A DNA stretch of 37,388 bases from Nemertoderma westbladi. Its lineage: Eukaryota > Xenacoelomorpha > Nemertodermatida > Nemertodermatidae. Both the position numbers and the translations under genes were made by a program. Below, piece by piece: positions 20,336-29,740 of this stretch; position 1 is the stretch's first letter, and every line of letters begins with the position of its first letter. The stretch covers positions 1-37,388 of the forward strand of contig JAUCBJ010007072.1 in NCBI GenBank assembly GCA_032718475.1. Direction: 5' to 3'. Under the pieces are notes generated by a model. The model was not told where the DNA came from and ran no database searches. It saw nothing but the letters and a program-made list of their open reading frames with translations.

Positions 20336-20339
20336 GAGG

Positions 20340-20664
20340 GAGGGGGGGGGGGGACCTTCGAATACGTAATTCGACACTAGAACAAAATCGCCTCCGCTTT
20401 GCAGGACATTGCTTTCGCCGTGAGGACCAGCCAGTGCATAATCTTGTACTTTGGCAGCCTCATGGAGTGAATAAGCATGGTGGACAGCCCATGACTTTCT
20501 TGAGACGCATCTTAAAGGACACTGGCCTTAAAGATGTGGATGATCTAGCAAATGTCATGGGTGATAGGGAGTTGTGGCGGTGCAATTTTGTTGACAAGCC
20601 GGCACAGCATTCTTAAAAATGCAGCTGCAATGCAGCATGCTGATCCTAGTAGTAGTAGTAGTAG
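20340..20664 (+). mobile_element. LINE 3'-end copy with internal deletion, (TAG)n tail
   Basis: Plus-strand copy of the LINE at 4643-5235. It begins with GACCTTCGAATACGTAA, which in the other copy is followed by several hundred bp of coding sequence. Here it jumps straight to the C-terminal block starting TLEQNRLRFAGHC, so an internal deletion has occurred. The frame ends with TAA at 20614-20616 and the copy ends in five or six TAG units (to about 20664). A G12 run (20342-20353) marks the 5' end. Confidence 0.85.
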
Positions 20665-21039
20665 TCAACGGTGGCGTCGTATGCCGGAGTGATAAATACG
20701 CAGAGGTATTTGGACAGGTTGACGCCACAGAACCGGGGAGAGTTCAGAGATCTCTTGGCGGAGCATGTGCCGCGGGCTATGAAAGTGATCCTATGGGACG
20801 CCACTAGGGGGAAACAACAGGGCCATTCGGAGGGGCCACCCACGAAACGATACCGGGAGCTAATAACACCAGCGCCCAAGGAGTCGACAACGGGAATCAG
20901 TAGAGAGGTGATGGCAAGGATCAGGAACCTAAAAGGGGATAAGAGCAAGGGAGCGGCAACGACCAGGAAACGACCGAGGGGGGAGGACGACAGAGGGAAG
21001 GAGTTGAGATGGTTCCCAAGGTCAGGTGGAGCGAACTAG
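20665..21039 (+). pseudogene. C-terminal remnant of an unknown ORF, probably of the LTR element that follows
   Basis: The frame is open from the LINE tail (a TAG of the tail at 20662 is the upstream stop) to TAG at 21037-21039, about 124 codons. A GTG at 20671 is the first possible start, so the real start was probably lost when the LINE inserted. The product is basic and hydrophilic, with a short ordered part around RYLDRLTPQNRGEF and a Lys/Arg-rich C-terminus. I do not recognise a domain. It lies upstream, on the same strand, of a polypurine tract and LTR (21805), so it may be the last part of that element's coding region. Confidence 0.4.
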
Positions 21040-21804
21040 AACTTAGATGTGGAGATGCCTGGAAGGCACCACATGTGAAGTAATATGAACTCCTAAGTGC
21101 AAATTTAATTAAAAGTGCAATTAGTATGTACGTATGTAATAATCATTAGTATAGAATATAATCATATAACTAATATAACCAAAGTAAGTACTATAGTCAT
21201 GTAACCTTTTTCCAACTAGCTAGTGGGACTGGGGGCCAATCGACTATGACAGGAGGACGGGAGACTAGACGTAGCACTACACACTCGACACCTCTTAAGT
21301 GCGATGGCACGGAAGGGGAGGGTGAGGCTCGTCAGGAGTAAATGGGCTAGAGTAAATAGAGGTTGAGTATAGAACGCGCGGAGAGAGTGCGGGTGCAATT
21401 CAAGTGTGGGGGGGGGGGGGGAGTAAGAGGTAGAGTGAGGGACAAGGAGGTCCGAGAGTTAAAGCGGAAGTAGAGAGAAGTAGAGGAGAGTCAGGGTGAG
21501 AGTGGAGAAGTTAGAGTCAGTCAGAGCGGAGTTAGAGTGGAGAGAGCAGTGGGGAGATGAAAATTGTGTGAGAGTGAGAGAAATCCACAATTGTCTCGAC
21601 CTGAGACACCAGATGTCTTGGTGTAACATAGATGAAGTTGCACCAAGAGAGGGTAGCAATATCATACCCATAGGGAGCGGCCTGGAAAGCCGGCTCCAAG
21701 AAAGAGAATTCCACCCCACACCCGATAGTAGATCAGGTTCCAGCGGAATTGAAGCGCACTCCCAGGTGATGCTATCTTCTCACCGGGAAGATACCATGGG
21801 GGGG
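21040..21804 (+). other. 3' non-coding region and polypurine tract of the truncated LTR element
   Basis: An AT-rich start, then a purine-rich stretch including G14 (21408-21421), then the conserved segment and hairpin. The G tract at 21798-21804 abuts the LTR. No coding frame is supported. Confidence 0.6.
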
Positions 21805-22399
21805 TGTGTGAGCGGATTCAATTCCGCCCACCACCCCATAAAGTTGGGAAGTGGCACCTTTTAGCAATATTGGGGATACAAGGCTAATCCCCAATTAACC
21901 TCGTATCACACACCCAATAAACGGGGACAACAAACCCCGAAGGGCCACACAAAGGGAGGTCAGAGGTTAAACCTCTGGGAGAGAAAAGTGACAGCAGCGG
22001 GGGGGGGGGGGGGGGGGAAACACTCCCACAGAGGTGGGAGCCGAGAATTAGGTTTTTGGCCAATCAGAGTCAAAGTAACTGCATCCGCTAAGTAATAAGG
22101 CCACAAGTACAGTAGGTAATCAATATATTACCGGTCAGTATCCATATCATAATTCAGCTTTCTCAGTCACTCAGGGCAGTACGGTGACACTTTAACACCG
22201 TCACCGCCGCCATCAATATATTACCGTACAACATTTACCGGTAACTTTGCTTCAGTTATCTCATGCTATCACTCTATATTATAAATTATATTACCGAAAT
22301 CTATTAACAATATTTGAACAACAATAACCAACTGTTTTCTTAACCGTGCGGCGACGCGTAAATAAACCAAACTGGTCGGGATCCCCTGATCCCATCACA
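21805..22399 (+). repeat. LTR related to the young element (3' LTR, partner missing)
   Basis: It starts TGTGTGAGCGG (or TGTGAGCGG at 21807) after the polypurine tract and ends GATCCCATCACA. It matches the young element's LTR in order: AATTCCGC, TTTAGCAATATTGG, the hairpin, AACGGGGACAA, AAACACNCC and the terminal GGGATC/GATCCC hairpin. A G19 run (21999-22017) sits where the other LTR has a short G run. Confidence 0.8.
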
Positions 22400-22860
22400 C
22401 TAAATTTTACGGCATCCCAGGACATCGTCACACTTAACCCTGATCTATGGTCTTATGGCGGGCAAAGGCATCGAACAAAGTCTTACCTCGGGCATGGGCA
22501 CTGTTTGGCTGCCGAATCATGTTCAAATGGGCCTGGGTGAAATAGTGCGGGTTCCCAAATGCGATGTGGGCATTCCCCCCCCCCCCCCCCCCCCCCCCCT
22601 TGCATTGCTGTGGCCCATAGATTTAGGCAGCGATTTTCTAACATCGGCTGTTCAAGATAGATACGTTAAAAGTTACCTATTCAGAGTTTTCAGTGTATTC
22701 TTAATGTAAGCAAACAGTTTAAACAAATTAACCAAGTTTTACAAAATACCAACTTAAACTAAGCAATTCCTAGTATTACAAGTGAGGTAAATAGTAACTA
22801 AAGTTATACGTTAGTTTGAAATTAAATTAATTAAATTAAATTGAAATAAAGATGTACAAA
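22400..22860. other. Spacer with a C25 run
   Basis: It contains C25 at 22575-22599 and otherwise AT-rich DNA. A plus-strand frame (22455-22709) crosses the C run and has a weak retropepsin-like LGSDFL segment, too little to call. Confidence 0.4.
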
Positions 22861-22871
22861 AATATAAATTT

Positions 22872-22958
22872 TCCAACTGAGATTTGAACCCTTGACCTAA
22901 CATACGCACGACCTATGCGCTAACCTACCAGGCCACTGGACCAGGTGGTATATGAGTG
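22872..22958 (-). repeat. tRNA-derived SINE head or tRNA pseudogene
   Basis: On the minus strand an A-box-like TGGCCTGGTAGG (22935-22924) is followed 33 bp later by a B-box-like GGTTCAAATCTC (22890-22879), the layout of an internal RNA polymerase III promoter. An anticodon-like hairpin with a 7-nt loop lies between them, but the acceptor and T stems do not pair well. It is therefore not a working tRNA. An AT-rich tail follows, as in SINEs. No second copy is seen in the window. Confidence 0.6.
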
Positions 22959-23038
22959 CCAAAATGTACTATATATGGCAAATATACGGTTTTATAACTA
23001 AACTGTGAAAGCAAGGCAAATATATCAAATTTTGAAAG

Positions 23039-24239
23039 TGTTCGCGCTTTTAGACCTTTAGCAGTTTAACCTGCCAATTTTAATTGTCTTTTTTGTATAT
23101 CAATTATTTAATGTACTGAAGTTACATCAGCCGAAGCCAGCCTGTGCGCGACCATTCACCCACAGTTAAGGGAGACTGGATTCGGATGCTTTGATAGTGA
23201 TTGCAGTGTAGACCTACTGTATTATTCGATTGATCGTTAATATATAATCTCTGACAATATATTTACTTTCGGGGAAATATTAACAGTTCCTTTAGGACGT
23301 GGCGCTTTAAGTATAAAACAGAGTTATGACTTATACTAATCACAACTGGATGGCTACTGAGTTTCGTAAAAGGCGCGCGCATTCTTTAGGAGATGCTTTA
23401 TTAACCTTCACACTACTTCACACGACTTCACACTACTTCACACTACTGCGCACTGATCTGCCGACCGTCACTGAATTTGATCATATATAAGGAGGATCGC
23501 AACTGACACATGTAGGGATTATGAAATAGCATTCAATTCACACAAAAACCACTATAATGTAAGTCGCAGTTGCTACCGGTAAACCTGTTCCTCTAACCTT
23601 TAGTAATCAAAGAGATTGAGGGTTTTATGATTATTCATCGGTATTCTCCAAATATATCAGCAATATATACCAACATAACACCAATTAATAACAGAATCAA
23701 ATAATGCGGTGAACAGTCAGTATGTGTAGTTGAATCGCGTTGCGTAGTGCCGCGGTGTGGCGATTCAAATATGAAGTATGATTCAGCAATGATTCAGTAG
23801 TTGAATTGTTAATAGTTTTACGTTCTTTTAATCAAAGCCATCTGATGTTTCTGATGTTTAGGTCAAAGTCTGAAACTTCCACAGAAGTACAGAAGAATCC
23901 TAAGCTGGTGTTCTGGGCTTAGAAAAGATACACACTGACTGAATTGCGTGAGTTTCTGTAGGCACTGTCCAACACAAAGTGAAAATCGCTCTGATTGGCT
24001 GAGCCGAACAAAGAACACAGAGAGATTCAGGTTCCGCATTGGCAGTAAATCAGCTGACAGATTGCGTCATCTGAGTCATCTTTTAGAGTATTAAGCTAAT
24101 TGCGGCAAAATGGCTAGTTATGTCCGCTAAAGCACGCATACAGACATAACGGGTAAAAATGGCTTGTTATGTCCGCTAAAAGCACCTACACGGTACATTG
24201 CGGAGAAAATGACTGGTTATATCCGCAAAAGCTTTTACA
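23039..24239 (-). repeat. LTR (copy B) of the 1.2-kb LTR family
   Basis: On the minus strand TGTAAAAGC at 24239 to GCGCGAACA at 23039, about 1200 bp, diverged from copy A (3415-4609). The flanking 5-mers differ (GAAAG left, CCGCT right), so it is not a simple solo LTR. On the upstream side the minus strand reads CTGGGAGCGG just before the LTR, a plausible polypurine tract, which would make this a 3' LTR with the 24318-25887 region as the end of its internal domain. Confidence 0.65.
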
Positions 24240-24317
24240 CCGCTCCCAGAAAATGGGATTTAATTCTATAAAATATAAAAAATCACAGTTTCTAAAATAT
24301 AAAAATACTCTAAACAG

Positions 24318-24728
24318 TTAGTCCTTCTTACGCGAACGGCGTTTACATAGTTTTTTGAGGCTAGCAAGAGTCCTTTTCTCTTTGGGGCGAGCCACTTTAC
24401 TAGGAGGGCTATAACTCCTGGGTGAAGGGTGCAATACAATTGCATCGGAAGGTTTAGAATGACGGTCGGTATATCCGCCGGTCGCGGTTTTCGGTTGATC
24501 GGTATCAACCTCAGTGGAACGAGGTCGAACAACCTTCAGAGCGCGTTTCAAGACAGCAACTCTTACTGGTCCCTGACGATTCGTCTGCACAAGAGCGGTA
24601 GGTGGACCGTGTGTAGTGAGAAATTTCCTCGGTTTGATGGTTTTCCGACTCGCGTACTCGGGCCCTGTCGAAATCGATATGCTTCTCCTCGAGCTGATTT
24701 TCCTCCGCTTGTCATTGGAAGCATTCAT
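24318..24728 (-). CDS. Small basic protein, unknown (ORF c of cluster)
   Basis: A 136-codon frame starts at ATG 24728 and ends in TAG at 24318-24320, directly after the stop of the preceding frame. The product is strongly basic, with RRK-rich motifs near the N-terminus and a Lys/Arg-rich C-terminus (KKLCKRRSRKKD). This fits a nucleic-acid-binding or nuclear protein. No known domain is recognised. It lies 79 bp upstream of the 1.2-kb LTR copy B on the same strand, so it may be an accessory or terminal ORF of that LTR element. A small ORF of another mobile element or an old viral insertion is also possible. Confidence 0.45.
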   Translation of the reverse strand: MNASNDKRRKISSRRSISISTGPEYASRKTIKPRKFLTTHGPPTALVQTNRQGPVRVAVLKRALKVVRPRSTEVDTDQPKTATGGYTDRHSKPSDAIVLHPSPRSYSPPSKVARPKEKRTLASLKKLCKRRSRKKD

Positions 24729-24734
24729 CTAAAA

Positions 24735-25280
24735 CTCGTTTAGAGTGTAGGGTCGTCCAAGTTCGATATCTTCTTAGAGATTCTGGATTTCCCGATCGAA
24801 CTGAGATAAAGCCAACTCGTTCACCGCCTGGACTTGCTGCTGCAACTCACGTTCCTCCATACAATCGTAGGTTCCTTTTCCGATCTTTTGACGAATAGTG
24901 TCCAACGCATTTCGTACAACTCTCTCCTCCGCCTCGGCGACAGGTTGTATCGGGTTAGATCGGGACGATTATACGGGTTAAACAGGGACGATTATACGGT
25001 TGAATGGCGATATTAGGTGTCCGCGTCCCAATCCGGCTAGGTAAGATGGGCGAATATCTAGGGAGCCCACAACCGGAGTGCCACCGACTAATTGTTCGGG
25101 TAACACCAGATCTTTGAACAGTGAGTAAGCTTGGGAGGATCCGTGATACTATTAGGATCAAGAGTCTGAGGTCTCACCAGGGAATGAGGAGGTCTGACCG
25201 AGTATTCCGGAACTCTGATCATGGGTTTATTTAAGGATCGTTTGAGTTGAGCGAGCGTAGGTGATACATCGAACAAGTTT
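24735..25280 (-). pseudogene. Frameshifted unknown ORF (ORF b of cluster)
   Basis: Coherent protein-like segments appear in different minus-strand frames: a Pro/Val-rich part (about 25276-25150), a segment containing LVGGTPVVGSL (about 25130-24990), and a helical Glu/Gln-rich part including RELQQQVQAVNEL (about 24935-24780). Stops and frame changes separate them. The base composition looks coding and differs from the AT-rich flanks. I do not recognise the protein. Confidence 0.35.
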
Positions 25281-25312
25281 CGCTCGAAACTCCCGTAAAT
25301 TTAGCGAGTAAA

Positions 25313-25887
25313 ACTGTGTTTAGCGCAACGTCTCCGCGGATGTTTGTCTTTCCGTTTGTTGGTTGGGTCTAGGGCATTCATCGTAATAATACCAAAGATG
25401 CACGTCTTGTAGGGGAAACGCTGGTGATCTTTCTCCAGTTTTACAACGTCTCTCTCAAGAATTCCAAATATACGTTGAAGTCACTGCGTTTATCAGGTTC
25501 TTTAACGTCTTCTCTTTCGAGTTGGTTTAGAATAGAATTTTCGTGTTCGATTCTCAGTTTATTGTTCCGACTCCGCTGGGTATGATATTTAAATAGGATC
25601 ATTTCCCTTTCGGGGTCCACATCGTCCATATTGTGTAAATCGATAGGATGGCCAGTAGTTAAGAAGTCCATATACGTACCATTACGATGCGTATAGCGAG
25701 CGGTGAATTTTCTATAGTCCAATTCACGCATGAGTTGTTCCTTTGACATTGGCGGTTCGATATAACGGCCATCGTCCTCCGTAGTGGGTGGACTAGTGTC
25801 GCCGCGTATTAAACTATCAACAAACGCTTGCAATGGTAGGGTATATCGCTCCCTGATACCAAGATCATCTTCTATCAACTCAGTCAT
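25313..25887 (-). pseudogene. Acidic unknown ORF with one frame break (ORF a of cluster)
   Basis: An ATG at 25887 opens 148 codons to a TAA at 25441. The product is acidic with charged helices (for example around MSKEQLMRELDYRKF). Just before that stop, a neighbouring frame continues for about 45 codons with a basic end and stops near 25302, so a one- or two-base indel may have cut the C-terminus. No domain is recognised. It is the first of three closely spaced ORFs on the same strand that end at the 1.2-kb LTR copy B. Confidence 0.4.
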
Positions 25888-26711
25888 AGCTGCTATATGA
25901 GTTTATCGATATTATAATTAATTATAATTTAGGCTAGCGGTCGTTGCTGCCTCCCCCTCAATGCCCCCGGACAGCGCAAGCTCCTCAGCGCTGATGTACT
26001 GTCGCCGCTGTGTCTATCGCCAACATAGTAGCTACACAACGACAACAACAACCAGCGCGAATCACTCCACTGTCCGTACCAAGGGCTTAGATTTACTTCA
26101 GGTTCTTACTGCGGAGGTAGGGCTACTTTCACAACTGCGACTCACTACTGTAAACACACTTTAGTAGTAACATTCACCTATAAACGCACAAATTCCACAC
26201 AACTGTCACAAATTGTACACATTCGGGCCATTTGTCCGTTAGTCAAATGCCTTCCAGAATGCCACGTTATTATTATGTATCCCTGGACACTAGCCCTGCG
26301 CTATTTATTCCGTATGCCATTCAATGGGGCAAGCTTTATATTGTTCTTTTAACTCACTTCTAATTCTAGCGTGGTTGTTGCCATGGTGACATTATGGAAA
26401 GCTAGCAGTAGAATTAGGATAATTCTCATGCATACAGATCTGGGATGCTATTTAATAGTAATTCTTTAATTGTCAATATTCCCCCTTATACATGATTTTA
26501 TGAATTTTATCGGCTATTGACTATATATTGGAGATTCTCTCACGCTAATATACTTAATAGGGTGAATCTCCGCTCCCATGATCTATTAATTAATGGAATT
26601 TTGGGAATGTTATAAATTGTATAAAATGACAATTTATCAAATTCATGAGAGGATATGAATTTAAATTTATTCCCGTAAATTTTATTATTTAATAATAAAA
26701 TAGACACAATT
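25888..26711. other. Intergenic DNA, nothing recognised
   Basis: Moderately AT-rich. Small frames on both strands have no motif or supporting context. Confidence 0.4.
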
Positions 26712-27075
26712 TTATTCCAGAACATGTCTGGGGACTGGGATCCTTGATTCTAGGAAATTTGTCCTTTTAAGAGTATCGGTAAGTGCTACGATATCTTAAT
26801 CGACTAGAATTTTTAAAGGATCTAAATTTTAACAGATTTTGATTTATAGATTTTCTTGGTTTACAAACTTGGTTTCTTGGTTCTTGGTTTATTTGTATGT
26901 ATTCACTCTATTATAACATTTGCTTTAATAGATTTTTTATAAATATTACCTATGTAATATCTAAGATGGGCACCGATTTATTCCAGAACATGTCTGGGGA
27001 CGTTAACCATTGATTCTAGAATTTTGTCTTTCAAGTATATCGGTGGGTGCCGCGATATCTTAATCGACTAGAATT
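26712..27075. repeat. Pair of 100-bp direct repeats around an AT-rich core
   Basis: 26712-26812 and 26978-27075 share TTATTCCAGAACATGTCTGG, TTGATTCTAG, TATCGGT and CGATATCTTAATCGACTAG, with scattered differences. The 165-bp core between them is AT-rich. They could be a local duplication or short terminal direct repeats of a degenerate element. Confidence 0.7.
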
Positions 27076-27138
27076 ACAGATGGTCAAAGGGCCATCATCC
27101 TGTACTGCAGATAGCAGAGGCGTGAGCATATAGCCTAC

Positions 27139-27627
27139 TTGGTTTTGCTTACCGCCCACACTAATAGGCTTACTTCCTGCTGCCTTACCGTTAATTCGTT
27201 ATGTGGTGTATATGGTCCAACCTCATTACTCTTAGCCCCTTTACTGCTTCAAAAACTTCCCGATAGCATAGTAAAGGAGTGGAACCGAACCCATACCATT
27301 GACCGCCTTAATTTGGATTTAGGTCTCCTCATACAATTTGTCATGGGTGAACTAGAAAACTTGGATGCATTAGAATTCAACAAGCATAAAGACGGCAATA
27401 ACGGCAATAAAGATTCTAAGCACAAGGGTCATAATTTGCCATATACCAACACCTACCATTAACCAAGACATTTTACTAGTCACGTTCCATCAACCATATC
27501 GGCTTTAAATGTGACTGATCTGACTGCATCCTGCCATACATGTCTAAATGCACCTCATGGACTACAACTTTGCCCTGCCTTTCTGGCAAAAGAACCCCAA
27601 AAACGATCGACCAAGAACTTACATTAA
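27139..27627 (+). pseudogene. BEL/Pao Gag fragment
   Basis: A 107-codon open stretch ends at TAA 27460-27462. The same frame then continues for 54 codons to TAA at 27625-27627. The first part contains LLLAPLLLQKLPDSIVKEW and a following acidic helix, matching the conserved Gag segment of BEL/Pao elements (usually YGALLVPLLLEKLP-like). After the stop the frame encodes CHTCLNAPHGLQLC, the first zinc knuckle of such Gags, with an F and an R at the expected spacing. One stop mutation therefore splits an old Gag. No LTRs are seen nearby and the pol part is absent. Confidence 0.65.
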
Positions 27628-27651
27628 ATGCCACCTCTACCCTATAACTTT

Positions 27652-28676
27652 CTCTAATGTTTATTAGTATTATATTGTTGTGTTATTGGTATTACGCTCA
27701 TTCCCACCGTACATGCAATATATTGGTGAGAGGTATTAGCTATTGATCTAGTAAATGCCAAACATATTACAAGTCAAACTGAACCCTCTTATTTGTTACA
27801 ATGATTCCGAGGTCTACCGCATATCCTCGACAGACCACGGGTTGACCGACAGCAGGTTCCCTGAGCGAAACCGGAATACAGGTACTGAAACTCGGATTTG
27901 TAACCATAAACTAAAATTTGTAACAAGGTACCTTACTCCAAGTAAACTACCAGTTTACTTTTTCACGAAATATAAGGTCGGTTCCTTATTGGGCCGCTAG
28001 GCCCGTCACTAGAATTAAGTCTGATAAGTGGAGCAATATATCGGTCTGCTTAAGATGAGTAGAAAATTCTAAGAATTCACAAGAAGACATGCCATCAATC
28101 AAACCGTTCTTTATAAAAATTACGTACATGGAACTCCATAGATTACTGATGGAAAGAAATTGAGATCAATAAAGTATATTAATTTGTTTATTATTATAAA
28201 TTATCTGCCTAATACGCCATGGACTTATTATATATTAATAATTTAGACATTACCAGTTAAAAATATAGCATTTAACTATTGTTCAATACAACACCTGCGT
28301 TGTTTCTATGGTGATAACTCTATTCATTAGTACAAACAGAAATCATCATTCTGTCCTTATAATACAATCAATATAACATTCACATCACATATATCTCGGA
28401 TATCAAAATTATTCCATTTGTAAATTAGTTTGCTAAAACATTGTACAGTACAATATAACACATTTGCAACTTTCCCGGTATTTGTACAACATTTTATAGC
28501 CAGGTTTTAATTAATAGGGTTAATATAGAAATATAGAAATCTCAATTATATGGTATAATCAAGGACTGGTTAACATATATCAATAGAGACTTGCTTATTA
28601 TCTAACTAAACCCAGTACTGGTTTAAATTAATAATATTTATATTTCATATATTTCGGTAAGACTGCACAGTGCACT
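27652..28676. other. AT-rich upstream region of the PAN-like gene
   Basis: No supported gene. An 81-codon plus frame at 27755-28000 has no recognisable motif. Confidence 0.4.
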
Positions 28677-28976
28677 ATGTCGTCGTCAGCGTCCACCCAT
28701 GTAGTCCTGTATATTCTGGCCAATTTTTGTATATCAATTTCACTTGGTGGATTCTACATCAACTCTTTCTGCACTAACCAGACATCACTTGGTGCGTCTA
28801 CCAAAGCCCCAACATCCACCCACTGTAGCATTGATTGTGAACAGAGTAATCAATGCTCCTCTTTTAACTTCACTGACAGATGCGAGATATTCCAAGAGAG
28901 TTGTGTTGCAGATATGGTCAACTGGGATGTTTTCCATTCTGGGATGAAACGATCGATTAGCAAACGAATAGGTTAA
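28677..28976 (+). CDS. Small secreted protein with a PAN/apple-like cysteine pattern
   Basis: An ATG at 28677 and TAA at 28974-28976 give 99 residues. Residues 1-28 form a signal peptide with a hydrophobic core around VVLYILANFCISIS. The mature part has Cys residues in the order CSIDCEQSNQCSSFNF, then RCEIF and SCV, the core pattern of PAN/apple domains (C-x3-C, Cys before an aromatic pair, then a later Cys). Such domains bind proteins or sugars outside the cell. It is shorter than a full PAN protein and may be a stand-alone small protein or the first exon of a larger one; the AATAAA 3 bp after the stop favours the former. A LINE inserted 35 bp after the stop. Confidence 0.6.
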   Translation: MSSSASTHVVLYILANFCISISLGGFYINSFCTNQTSLGASTKAPTSTHCSIDCEQSNQCSSFNFTDRCEIFQESCVADMVNWDVFHSGMKRSISKRIG

Positions 28977-28982
28977 AATAAA
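28977..28982 (+). terminator. Polyadenylation signal AATAAA of the PAN-like gene
   Basis: AATAAA begins directly after the TAA stop at 28974-28976. The LINE copy starts at 29011, so the transcript would end at or near the LINE boundary. Confidence 0.45.
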
Positions 28983-29052
28983 CATATATTTATAGCGTAT
29001 ATTTTTCGAATACTACTACTAGGATCGACAATGCTGCATTGCAGCTGCATTT

Positions 29053-29679
29053 TTAAGAATGCTGTGCCGGCTTGTCGACAAAATCGCGCCGCCACAACTC
29101 CCTATCACCCATGACATTTGCTAGATCATCCGCATCTTCAAGGCCAGTGTCCTTTAAGATGCGTCTCAAGAAAGTCATGGGCTGTCCACCATGCTTATTC
29201 ACTCTATGAGGCTCCCAAAGTACAAGATTATGCACTGGCTGGTCCTCACGGCGAAAGCAATGTCCTGCAAAGCGAAGGCGATTTTGTTCTAGTGTCAAGC
29301 TTGGGGGAACCAATGAGACACCTCCAATGTTATATAGTGTCTGGTTGGAGATGTGTGCATTGTACTTGACACAATGAACCCGGCGTCCGATCCGATCAGA
29401 GACTTGCTGAGGACTTTCAAAGTTAACTGTCAAAATTTTGGTCTTTCTGGAGTTAATAAAAAGACCAACACTAGAAGCAGCATGTTCTAACGAGCTGAGG
29501 AGCCGTTGGGCTCCCTCTAGTGATTCTGAGAGTACTCCTAAATCATCAGCAAAGTCTAGATCAGTTAGGTACTTGGCAGGATTTCCTCGACTTCGGGAGC
29601 CAGTAGGTGGAGTTATCATCACCCCATCATCATTATGATGATCTAAGGACGTGCGTAGAACAACAATTGTCAACCACAA
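29053..29679 (-). pseudogene. LINE ORF2 fragment: RT palm motif C and C-terminus
   Basis: 208 open codons. Near the start it has FADD within LTDLDFADDLGVLSESLEG. It then shows INSRKTKILTVN (the post-palm segment with Lys), followed by a deletion of the connection region seen in the 4643 copy: the text jumps to GRRVHCVKYNAHISNQT. It ends with the C-terminal RFAGHC block. The frame has no start of its own. Confidence 0.75.
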
Positions 29680-29740
29680 TTATGAACAAGAATGGTGCAA
29701 GTGTGTCTCCCTGGAGGACGTCCCATTACACTTCAAATGG

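Larger units (their letters stand above)
20665..22399 (+). mobile_element. 3' part of an LTR element related to the 9.3-16.1 kb element
   Basis: The 21450-21804 internal segment matches the 3' non-coding region of the young element (reverse complement of 9848-10180). Both have the block CCATAGGGAGCGGCCTGGAA and the hairpin GATGCTATCTTCTCACCGG before a G-rich polypurine tract. The LTR then follows. The 5' LTR and most of the internal region are missing; the LINE insertion at 20340-20664 lies at the point of truncation. Confidence 0.75.

Noticed and set aside
22455-22709. Possible retropepsin fragment with LGSDFL-like end
   Set aside because: No catalytic DTG/DSG motif is seen, and the frame crosses a C25 run whose length is unreliable.
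3415-24239. The two 1.2-kb LTR copies as the ends of one 20-kb element
   Set aside because: They are diverged by many substitutions and indels, the flanking 5-mers do not match, and copy A leads into its own leader and Gag-like frame outside that interval.
26715-26730. p53-like half-site GAACATGTCT in both direct repeats
   Set aside because: A single short half-site is expected by chance, and its presence twice is explained by the duplication.
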